Assembly (NCBI GenBank): GCA_003116995.1
Contig: BDSL01000020.1
Location: forward strand, 496,001 to 560,000
Reading direction: 5' to 3'
Length of the DNA stretch: 64,000 nucleotides
Source: Yamagishiella unicocca
Lineage: Eukaryota > Chlorophyta > Chlorophyceae > Chlamydomonadales > Volvocaceae
The notes under the pieces were generated by a model that did no database searches, had not been told where the DNA came from, and saw nothing but the letters and a program-made list of their open reading frames with translations. Below are positions 33,743 through 43,715 of the stretch, in pieces (position 1 is the stretch's first letter; each line of letters starts with the position of its first letter). Made by a program: the position numbers and the translations under genes.

Positions 33743-33775
33743 GGTACCGTTCCTCAAGCCTCCGATAGCAACTCT

Positions 33776-33787
33776 GGGTATATGAAC
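33776..33787 (-). promoter_or_regulatory. TATA-like element of the kinase gene
   Basis: - strand TTCATATACCC, 34-45 bp upstream of the kinase ATG. The distance would leave a very short 5' UTR, so this is tentative. Confidence 0.3.
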
Positions 33788-34777
33788 AAGGTAAGTGTAA
33801 TATGAGTCGATTCACCTATGTTTTGATTATGGTTACTGTGCAGCTTAGTACGCCACCGAACAGTGTAGCAGTCTTAATGATTCAATGACAGGCAAATCAC
33901 TTGTGAACCGAGACCTCTTACATATGTTCTAAAATATACCTACTATCATAGAGATGGGCCTGGAGAGCTAACTTGCCGGCAAGCGCAGAAGTAGCGGAAA
34001 CAGATTTGTAACGGTACATAGGGCCCTGCGATGCTAGCCGCTACAAGCCGCAGCAAACTAGCAGCAACCGCTGATGTACAGCGATATACTTGTAGCACAT
34101 CTGTTGATCACGATTGATTGTGGTCGCTCGGCGCGTCCAGGCCTTAGTCGTAACCCTCCCCGTTCACGCTCCCTGTCTGCTTGATAGCTGCACTGCATAA
34201 ATACATCAAAATCACTGCGTGGGACGAGGTGGCACGGGGTACGCGCTTAGAAAGTGCCAACACGACGCGACGCGAGCCGTGGCTGGGAAGAGAATTGCGC
34301 TAAGTGAAGAAGGGAAATCATGCGTTAATCCTCTACATTTGTACTACCACAGTTCAATGCAGCCTGCGAGCCTCGATCTTGCTGGGACACGAACAAGCGA
34401 CACCTTGCTGGCACGCATATTGCTTGAAAGTAGCGCAGCAAATATGAGGAATTATTTTCTAGCTGAAATAGAGGTTCTCTGATGTCAAAACAGCACAGAC
34501 CGCCGCTGACCAGGCTTGCAAGTTACCGTTGTCGGGTGATAGCAAATGCGTCCTGACGTCGAGAGATAGTTATCAGTGGGCATGATGTCGGGGCTTCCCA
34601 GGACATATATAACGTTCTTTCTCTCTCCTTGGGTCTTTTTCTGCTTTGCGGACCACGACCCACACAGTGGCAGACCGTTCCTGCAACATTGTTCGCCATC
34701 GTTCACCCTTAACCTCATCGCAAGCGACTCCGACAGGAGGGATGGCAACCTAGGCGGATTGGGGTAACGGGCCGCTC

Positions 34778-35018
34778 ACGGTATATGGATGCCGAGAGCT
34801 TGGATTAAGATGCGGTGACACAGGATTAGATTAGAGGGGTCATGGATTAGGATGCGGTTGGCCTCGGATTGGGTTGCAGTGGCCACGGATTGGGTTGCAG
34901 TGGCCACGGATTAGGCCAGTGGGCACGGATTGGGATGCGGTTCTTCGCGGATTAGGATTACGTTGTCGTGGATTAGACTTCCTGAACGGATTGTGAGCGC
35001 GGGGGGGGTCGGATTAGG
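34778..35018 (+). repeat. GGATTAGGATGCGGT-type minisatellite
   Basis: About eight degenerate units of 20-26 bp, each with GGATTAGG or GGATTGGG followed by a TGCGGT/TGCAGTGGCCAC part. The best pair is GGATTGGGTTGCAGTGGCCA repeated back to back near 34875-34910. Confidence 0.85.
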
Positions 35019-35519
35019 AAGGGTTGCCATCCCTCCGCTCCGACTTCGTGTCGTTGCCTTTCGACTTAGCTTGTTTACTATTGGACAGTCGGATGGCCGG
35101 CGCCTGCCATGAACAGCAGCTTAAATGTTAATGAGCTCGCCCGCCCCTGTGCGATCTTGACGGCGAGGGGCTTACAGCGTAGTTAGGGGGGAATTGAAGG
35201 TAGGCGATTAGCTCCCGCTCACTGGGATGTGGCCTTCCCGGGCACTGGCCCATCGGGTCTTCCACTGGAAGGGCTGACGGCCAGGCCTACCACGGGCAAG
35301 GCGGTAACTCGCCCAGGTAGGGCATTCTGCATCACTGCGGCAGCATAGTTGCGGCCCAAACCCGCCAACTCGGGTGCAGTCCAAGCAGTGCAGCGCCCGG
35401 CCCCTCCAAGCACCTCCCCTCCCCTGGGTGTTTTTTGCCGCTGGAAAATATCTGGGCTCTTGTTCGGGGATTCTGGTGGTTTGGCTTATCGCGGTCGAGT
35501 GTTTTTTCCCTCCTTCCTG

Positions 35520-35592
35520 CGTCTCTCTCAGCGCGGAGCAATGCGCCCGATGGCGCTATCTTACATCTGGGTCCACACCGTTACAAGCTAAC
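35520..35592 (-). repeat. R3 dispersed repeat, inverted and degraded
   Basis: + strand GCAATGCGCCCGATGGCGCT, then ATCTGGGTCCACACCGTTAC. The order of blocks matches the inverted copy at 45625, but several positions differ. Confidence 0.6.
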
Positions 35593-35911
35593 AAGCTACT
35601 ACTAAATACGGCTCTCCTCTCAGTCCCCTCGCAAAGCGAATGATACGCGAGGGCTCAATGCCACCGATACCTGCCAGCCACGCGTACACGCACCTAGACA
35701 ACCACGCGTACACGCACCTAGACAAACACGCCTTGAGTGTGGAACCAAAGCTCGGCCCACCTCAGCAATCGTAAGCCTCAGCGGACAACAGGCGCTCCCT
35801 CGTGCTCATGGCGCGGGACCGCCCAGCCACATTGGAGGGCACCCAATAGGCGCAACAGGGTCCCGGGGTTCCCATTTGCCATCCCCCGAGAGGTGGGCCT
35901 GTTAAGCGCTA

Positions 35912-36754
35912 TCACCCGCCTGCCACACCTACGTCGTCTGAGCCGCACCGTCCGATCTGGAACCTCTGATCTGAAACCTCCGATCTGTAACAAATCATTG
36001 GAGCCGGTGCCCTCATGGCTCGGACGGAGAGGCGGAGGCCCTTCCTGCAGTGATGACCTAGAGCGGGGAGGGGGCAACTGCACTGCTCGGGCTGCATCCG
36101 GGGACCCGATACGCCTAGCCCTAGCCCTGCGATAACAGCGTGCTTTGGGCCGGTGTTTGCTGCGGGATTACGAATGGGATGTAATGGACAACGCAAATAG
36201 GGTCCGGACGAACAGAGATAGCCGTTGGCCGCGTCGCTTAAGTCACTGAATGAGGCAAAGGAAGGAAGCTCCCTGTCGGTCTTTCGACCCTTGACGGCTC
36301 CAGACAGAAGGCTGCAATGGGGTTGACGACATTGACGAGATGATGTCCGCGCGCCGCGGAGGCCGCGCGAACAAGAAACCAAATAATACGCAACATCAGA
36401 GCGCCGCCAGCTTTCAGGCACAGAGCTTTCCTTCCAGCCCGGAGCAGCACCCTGGCATGGCGGCCTCGCAGGGTCACAACGCCCTCCTACCACCACTGCT
36501 GGTATTGGGTCGGCGGCCAGGAGCTGGGGGTATGAGACGAGACCCGTGGAGCGGAGGGTGAGCGCTCGATGGCGTCCTGATTGCTCAAGAGGAACAAGTA
36601 TGGTGTCGTCCGCTGCAGCCCCGGTCCGGCTGCGCGCCGGTCGGTTCAGGGATGACTTAAAGGATTGGATATCGCTATCAAGGTGTACAGGCGCTTGCAA
36701 GTCCGAAGCCTTCCCCTTGAAGGCCAAGGGGAGTATCGGCGGATCGACGACCAC
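35912..36754 (-). other. 280-codon open frame, doubtful
   Basis: It begins ATG at 36754 and ends at 35912. Composition is Arg/Ser/Pro-rich with scattered Cys, with no domain, signal peptide or repeat and no flanking spliceable exons that I could join. In a GC-rich genome frames this long arise by chance, and an R2b-like fragment lies inside it. I list it only because it is the longest unexplained frame in the spacer. Confidence 0.15.
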
Positions 36755-38219
36755 CAGGCGCCTCTCGTTCGCTGCTTACGGCGCGCGTGTTTTTCCCTTC
36801 CCCTACGGCTCCCGACGCTTCACAAACGTCAGGTGCGTATCGTATGCGGCATGGGTATTAGTCATCATCGTCATCCCGCTTCGCACGACACATCCTCATA
36901 CCGAATCTAACCATGAATTGAGTGCAACCCATCACCGCCGCCACAACCACCCTAATTATAACCGGTAAAACGGTGAAATACACCACCACCACCACCAGAC
37001 CGTAACAGACTGCAACAGTTAATATTACTATCAGACCGTGTCAACAGACTGTGCGCGGGCGCCTGAGGCTTTTATTAAGCGCCATCATAGCAACAACCCC
37101 TGCAGGCAAATACTCAATCGATACGCCAGACGACCCTTCAGCCGCAACACGCGCCCTAGCTCCTGCAGCCATCCATTGGCCCTTGTACCATTTGAATCAA
37201 AAGGAAACCACCGTCTACGTTAAAGAGTCAAAGCGAATTGTGAAAATCGTAGGTTGGGAGACGAGGCGCAAATTCCTTGTAAGCCATCAGCCGCACAGCC
37301 GCAGCGCGACCCGTTAAGAGCATTGACGTACGGCATGCGTGTATCGTCTCCCTGCCATGTTGTCCTTTTGGGGGAATGCGGAGAACATCTCCCGCCTCCC
37401 CCCTTCATCTTCTTGGGCCAGCCGGCCGTCACGGCACAGCAGCACCGCCCGCGTCCCCTCACGCAGGGGCAGAAACCCATATGGGTCCCATTGGCGCCTT
37501 GCTCCATCGTTGCAACATCAGCAGTGTCGTCTCACGGTAATGGAAGGTGAATCATCCCGTTCCAGGCGCGTTTCACAGCACCATGGAAAGCGCATCCCGT
37601 TCCAGGCGCGTCAGAAGGTAAGTGGCGCACGTGTGCCCAAGGACAGCAGCAGGCGCTGCCGCCGCGCTCCCTGCCGCCTACGTGTTACGGTTCCATACCA
37701 CGCGCTCCAAGTCGGTACGCTCCCAGCGCCTCACATCAAAATGATTTGCTAAGCAGACACATCACGTCATCCCGCCCCACGCGGTTGTGATCATTACGCG
37801 TTTGGTGGATCTTATGACCAACGCGCGTTTCTACGCTGCTCCGCTGCGCTGTGCGGCCTCACCGATCACCGCACCGTCTCCAACCTGCTGCTGCCAGACA
37901 CCTTGCATGCAGTCCGGCGCACGCTTGGACTCTCCACGAAACGCGCAGCTCCGGGCAATGGGTGCCCCCCATCACCTCGCACCCACCCAACAACTCTCCC
38001 TCCCGGTAATAAATCCCCGCCACTCGGGCTGCACCACGATGCAAAAATACACGACACGGGTAAAAGAGGTCGGTGAAGGTGTCAAGTCGTTTCTTGCTCC
38101 TTCCTTTCCAAACGCAAGCGACTTTCCATTTACCGGTACACCGTTAGACTCCGACGCCAAGCGCGGCGACGGTGGATGCAGGCGGGCGGCACCCTCAGGC
38201 CACGGACCGCCGGACCGAC

Positions 38220-41200
38220 TCACGCCCTTGCTACTGCCCTGCCACCTCCCCCCGCGCTGCCCAGCCTCTTCAGCACCGCCGTAGCGCCCGCGTGCGGTCC
38301 CCTGAGAGCCTCAGGCCGGGAAGGTCCCCAACCCGCCCCCGCCCCCGCAGCCGCCCCGGCCCCCGGACGAGGTGCACCGCTGGGGCCGCGCTGCTCGCCG
38401 CCTCCCGCTGCCCCCTCGCCCGGCGGTGGCTCCGAGTACGGCAGCTCGCCCTGCTGGTACTGGTTCTGGTACTGCTGCGGGTACTGGTTCTGGAGCTGCT
38501 GCTGGCCCTGGCCCTGCGCCGCCCGCTGCAGCTCCTGTGGTCGCCACTGGGAGCTCCAGCTGTACGGCATCGGGCGGCTGGGGTGGCTGTAGCGCAGGGC
38601 TACAGCCCCAGCGGCCCCGCCAGCCCCGCCGGGACCGCGGGCGCCGTCAGCTGCATAGTTGGCGCCGCCGCTGCCGCCGGCGCCGGCGGCATACATGGCC
38701 ATGAAGGCCTCGTAGTCGATACCGGCGCTGAAGGTTGGGTCGGCTTCCTGGTAAACCTGGCGGAGGGAGGAGGGACGGAGGAGGCGTGATGATGGCCGCC
38801 CACTCTCCCATGGCCCTGCCACACCGCCACATGGCCCCAAGCTACTCGCATTCACCCCCACCCGTATACATGCCTTTCCCAACATGCCGTACGAAGACCG
38901 CCTTTCAAACCTCGGCATCCCAGTCACCATCACCACGCCCTGCTACCCAAATCAAACCACCAACCCCTTCCCCACCGCGCCGCCAATCCGAACCACCAAC
39001 CCGTACCAAGCCGTACATATCACTTCTCTTTCGTCATCGTGGTACACGTACGGCACCCGCCGCACCTGGAGCACCTCATTGTCGCTCATGGGCAGCCGGT
39101 GCTGCTCGCCCACCCGCCGCAGGGCCTCCCGGAACTCGCCCCACTCCACCACGCCGTCGCCGTTGTGGTCCACCAGCCTGAACGCCGACCGCAGGTCGCC
39201 CAGCTTGGAGGTCAGCGGCCCGCCAGCCACCCCCGCACCGGCGCCGGCGGGGGGCGGCGCCTCGTTGCCTGAGACCGCGCCGTGGCCCCCGGCCACCGCC
39301 GCCGTGCCGTGAGCGCCACCGTACGCCATGCCGTACGGAGATGACCTGGAAAGACCGGCGATGTGCACGACGGCGGTATGGGCCGCAGCGACGGGCGGTG
39401 GGCGATATGGTTTTGAACCCGGGAAGGAAGGTCATCCAACGGGGCAGCAGCGCGCGAGAGGAGGTGAACCTCAACGTGCGACATAATTCCCGGTACTGCG
39501 CCCTTCCATGTCCGTGTGGCTGCCTCGGTCCCGCCATTGCCCCTCCCAGGAGCATCGGCCCATGGCTCGACTGTGACCCCTGGGCCCTACCGTGACCCCG
39601 GCCCCCCGGGTGCTTCTCCATACAGACTCGCTATCTTCCCGCTTGGGGTCCGACACATCGTCCACGGCGTTCGTCCCTCGCCCCCGGTGCTTTCACTCCC
39701 ACTCACCCCGCCATCGCCGGCGGCCCGATGGGCTGATCCGGGTCGCCCCCCATCCGGTGCCGCAGCTTGCGGTTGTAGCCCCGCCACGGCAGGTTCCCGA
39801 AGCGAAGCGCATTCACAAAGTCGCTATAGGCCACCCGCGGCAGCGGCCGCTGGTTGGGTGCTGCGGCGGTCGCGATGGCTGCCCGGCCGCTATCATCGAC
39901 GCTCGCCAGCATCAGGTCCACCACCTGCAGGAAGGAAGACACACGCCAAGCCGGGGTGCGGGCAGCGCGAGCGGTGGCGATGGTCAGTTGCTTGGTTCGT
40001 CAGTCGGCAGACACCCACCAAACTCCCGCCCGCAAAATACCGTGGCCGCGCTCCCGTGGAGCAGCCTCGTCGGTACCGCTACCACCAACACCCTGCCGCT
40101 AGCCGCAACACCCGCCGCCGCTCTTCCCAATCCCCGTCTCCCGGGCCCCTTGGAAGGAACTGACCTTGCCGTCCACCACGCCCGGCATCCCAACCCTTAC
40201 CCCCTGGGCCCCTGAAAGGGAACTGACCTTGTCGTCCACCAGGCCGGGCATTCCCAGGTTCATACCCTGCAGCACCGACAGGAAGTCCGGCCGGCTGACC
40301 ACCCCCAGGCCGTCGCGGTCCGCATCGCGGAAGGCGGCAGCCAGGCGGTTGGGGCCGCGGGCGTGCAGGCGCTCACGGAGGGCCGCCAGCACCTGCAGGG
40401 GCAGGAGCAGGAGCGAGGGCGCGAGAGCCACGGGGCGGGAGGAGTGGGGACGGGCAAGGAGGAGCACCGGCGTGAAACCTGGGGTGCAAGGCGGATGCGA
40501 GGGTGTCTAGACGAGGGTGAGCTGGGAATGGAGGGATTGGGTAGGATGCAGCCGTGTGCGGTTTGCGGCCGTAGGGGGACGAGTGAGGCCGCAGCCCCGT
40601 TGGGTACGTGGGTACGTGGCGGCCCGGCCAGAGGAGTTGAGGTGGGCGGCAGAAGATGGGCTGGGTGTACGAGGCAGGGGTCTTGTGCGCAAGGGGAAGG
40701 GGAGGATGCGAGGCGCCGTCGAGGAGAGACGAGCGGGGACCCGGCGACAAAAAGAGGACAGAGCTGCGCCGCCACCGTCACCACCGCCGCCGCCGTCACC
40801 ACCGCCGCCGTCACCACCGCCACCGTCACCACCGCCGCCGCCGTCACCACCGCCGCCGTCACCACCGCCGCAACCGTCACCACCGCCGCCGCCGTCACCA
40901 CCGCCGCCGTCACCACCGCCGCCGCCGTCACCGCCGCCGCCGTCACCACCGCCGCCGCCGTTGCCACCGCCGTCGCCATCGTCGCCGCCGGCCGCCCCTA
41001 CCTTGTTGTATCTCATGTCCAGCTCGTCCTGCTCCATGTCGTTCATCGTGATGGGGTCCACGAGGGGCCACTCCGCCGGCCGCACGTCAGCGTACGGCGA
41101 TAGGAATGCATGTGGGTCAACCTGGAGGGGTCCGAGGGGTCCGAGGGGGAGGGGAGGGCTCAGGCTGCTTTGAGCGCGTGTCCTGCTACTGGACGGGCGG

Positions 41201-43715
41201 GACATGGCATACCACACGGACACGTGCACCCTACTCAGCTCTGTCGCTTGCCTAAAGCCGGCTGGCCATGAGCAAGCGTGCTTTCGTGCGCGTGCTTCAG
41301 GTCGGTTGGGGCCCCCAAGGAAATCAGGGCGGCGTGTGAAATTGCGGTGCCTGCGTCCAAATGCATCGGGCGGAGCCAGCCGCACCGGGTCTTAGGGCCT
41401 ACCTAGGACGTCCCCGCAGAGCCCTAGACACCGGGGCCCGGCAAACCAGGTGTAGGCAGGTGAGTGACGGCCCCCACCGGCCCCCACCACCCCAATCGCC
41501 CTCCTATGCCGTGTGCACGGGTTTCCTCGCTAGCTCCCACCGCCGTCCCATGTCACGGCATGCCCGGGTTCCTCGCTAGCCCCCACCGCCCTCACGAAGC
41601 ACCACCCACCAGCTGCGCATCGGCCGCTGCGGGGTCGCCCCACTGCCGTGTGTATCCGTTCGCCTGCTGCCGGGCCCCGCCGCCGTGCTCCAGCTGAAGC
41701 CGCTCGCTGCTCCACACGTCCTTCCCCGCGGCGCCGTTGCTGAACTGCTGCGCAGCCCCCTCCCCGCCCAGGCTCAGCACCGGCAGGCGGGACAGCTCCG
41801 ACGGGTGCAGCGGAGCGCCGGCGCCGTCCATGTCACTGTGCTGCGCGCCTCGCAGCTGCGGGCCCTGGCTGCTGCGCCGTCGGTTGCGCGTCTGCGGCGT
41901 GCCGCCCGCGGTGCTGTTGCCGTTGCCGCCGCCGCCTGCGCCCAGCGCCAGGCTCTCTAGGAACCTGGTGGGGTCGGGGCGGAGGTTCGGTGCGGCGACG
42001 TTCACGATGGCATGGCTGATTTGATTTGGGTCGGTGCCGTCACACGACGGCCTCCGTACGCGTGCGTTTATTTACGAGCAGTGCGGTTAGATGGGTGACG
42101 TGCGCGAGGCGAGTCGATGCAAGCAATGGTGAGGCCGTGGAGGAGCAGCGGCCCGGAACATTCGTTTGCCTCGCCCACCCAAACTTTGACATGAAGACCA
42201 CCCGAGCGGATGCGCATTAACTACGGCCTACGGTCTTCGGGACTACGGCTGTTGCGGCCGCTGCGTCTGCCATCCGGGATCGCACGCCGTTGGGCTTACT
42301 GGTGGGTGATGGGGCTGGAGGTGACAGGCCGGTGCGCGCTGCCGGTGCCGGGCCGCGGCAGGCCGCTCTCCATCAGGTGGATCAGCGGGTTGTAGCCGGG
42401 GAAGCGAGGGGCGTTGACGCGAGCACGCACGGCCGAGCTGCCAGTGCCGGGCCTGGCGGCGGGACCCGGGGGCCCCGGTGGGCCCGGAGGGCCCGCAGGG
42501 CTCGGGTGGCCCGGGTACCCCTGCTGCGCGGCCCGGGCAGCGGCCGCGTTGGCTTCGGCGGCGATGGCCGCGGCGGCCGAGGCCATTGGGTCGACGGCTC
42601 GGGGCAGCGGCTTGCTGCGCGGCTCTGGCGCCCGCGGCGGGGCCTTACTTATGCTGCCGACGCCGCTGCGGGCGGAGCTGGTGAGCGGGCGGATCATGCA
42701 GGCCGACGCCGCCAGGTCGGCGGCGGCCTGCGCGAGGGTCTCGTACGACGCCGCCACGCTGCGGTCCACCACCGACCCACGCGCCAGCTTGTGCGCGACG
42801 GATGCCAGGGACGCCGCGGCTGACGCCAGCTCGCCGTACACGGCCGTCGTGGCGGGTGCTCCGGCCTGGCCGGCGGCGGGGCTGTCGGCGGTGGCGGCGG
42901 CGGCCGCGGCGGTTGTCTGCCTGGGGCTGGGGAGCGCCACCACCTGCGGACTCAGCTCCGGGGCGGACCGCCTGAGGTTGTTCTGCTGCTGCTGCTGCTG
43001 CGGTTGGTCGGGGCTGCTGCCGTACGGGCGGCACTGTGATGCGCGCAGCGAGGCGGGTGGAAGTTGCCGCGGCGGCGCGGACAACACCGGCGGAGGCAGC
43101 GGATCGGGCGGCGCCACCCCGGGGCGAGGCACCTGAGGCGCAAGGACGGCGGTTTAGCAGCACTTACACCGATACTGCACGTGGCGTGTACGGAGTAAGT
43201 CACGCGGGAGACATGCCGGCCGCGCCCCAGCAGTAGGCAACGAACCTGGTTTGGGTCAACGCGACAAGTTGTGGTCCTCTCCCCAATCACCAGGGGCGGT
43301 TTGGCTCGCCTGGCTCGTCAGGTTAGTGCGGTGGGCCGGCCCACGTACCCCATATTGTTGCATTCCTCTTCTGGCAGTTCCCGCATGATGCCCGAGTCCC
43401 GTCCCATCCCTGGAAAAGCTTTCCCCTGGCCGCGGAACTCACGTCGCGACTCAAGTGCAGAATAGGCACCGGCTTGCTTTCTTCGTAATGGCTCACAGGA
43501 CCAACTCTCAGTGGTTCGGAGCCTCCAACCTGCTCAACCGCTGCCTGTTGTCGCCTGTATGTAAGCAATTCGTGTTGTAGGGGACATGTTACGGCTTGGA
43601 CGATGCCATAGCGTTATATCTTCTGCAAAATAATGAGCAGAACTTCGAAAATTAAATCACCATACCGCTGCAGGAAGAGCTCAAACGCCGTGGGCGCCCT
43701 CATGCCTGGCTGCAT
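38220..43715 (-). CDS. EF-hand protein with long disordered N-terminus
   Basis: Exons: 43661-43715, 43345-43529, 42300-43132, 41610-42015, 41002-41121, 40228-40392, 39707-39924, 39066-39345, 38220-38756; 932 aa with all phases matching. The first two exons are the least certain. The N-terminal half is Pro/Ala/Gly/Gln-rich. Four EF-hand-like segments follow: DADRDGLGVVSR (loop from Asp556; Arg at position 12, so degenerate), a second with an insertion, one canonical loop DHNGDGVVEWGE at 720-731, and a last one with Glu12 replaced by Ala (ADPTFSAGIDYEAF). Only the third should bind calcium well. The segment ALRFGNLPWRGYNRKLRHR beside the second hand is distinctive. EF-hand proteins of this size are common in algal flagella, but nothing here shows the location. 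The C-terminus is Gln/Tyr/Gly-rich. Confidence 0.7.
40163..40262 (-). repeat. Duplicated exon end with its splice donor
   Basis: On the + strand, AACTGACCTTG(T/C)CGTCCACCA and the following GCCGGGCAT occur twice, at 40221-40255 and at about 40158-40192. The duplicate includes the donor of exon 40228-40392 (AAG|GTCAGT) and a second identical donor. Reading through to the second donor keeps the frame and adds 21 codons ending GMPGVVDGK, a near copy of GMPGLVDDK. Confidence 0.8.
40780..40965 (+). repeat. (CCGCCGTCACCA)n repeat, in-frame in an intron
   Basis: Variable 9-15 bp units of ACCGCCGCCGTCACC in EF-hand-gene intron 40393-41001. On the coding strand it is stop-free and in frame with the upstream exon, reading (Gly)n-Asp. 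Confidence 0.95.
41515..41580 (-). repeat. R2 outer-end fragments, donor-facing
   Basis: + strand CACGGGTTTCCTCGCTAGC and CCCGGGTTCCTCGCTAGCC, two related blocks in EF-hand-gene intron 41122-41609, near the donor. They match the outer end of the R2 copy at 16730-16784. Confidence 0.55.

Larger units (their letters stand above)
33788..38219. other. Intergenic, repeats and one doubtful ORF
   Basis: Lower GC than the genes. It holds a GGATTAGG minisatellite (34778-35018), an inverted R3 copy (35520-35592), a 24-bp direct repeat CACGCGTACACGCACCTAGA twice at about 35678-35725, and a 14-bp triplicate around TCCGATCTGGAACC at 35948-35990. It also has GACGAGACCCGTGGAGC at 36529-36553, resembling the outer end of R2b, and ATCCCGTTCCAGGCGCGT twice at 37553-37616. 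A 280-codon frame on the - strand at 35912-36754 has no recognisable domain. Confidence 0.6.

Noticed and set aside
40507..41385. A 292-codon Gly/Asp-rich protein
   Set aside because: It is an exon plus the in-frame intron repeat; good splice sites flank the repeat.
42296..43132. Separate Ala/Pro-rich gene upstream of the EF-hand exons
   Set aside because: The frame ends at a donor (CACCA|GTAAGC) that joins in phase to the acceptor at 42015, so it is an exon of the EF-hand gene.
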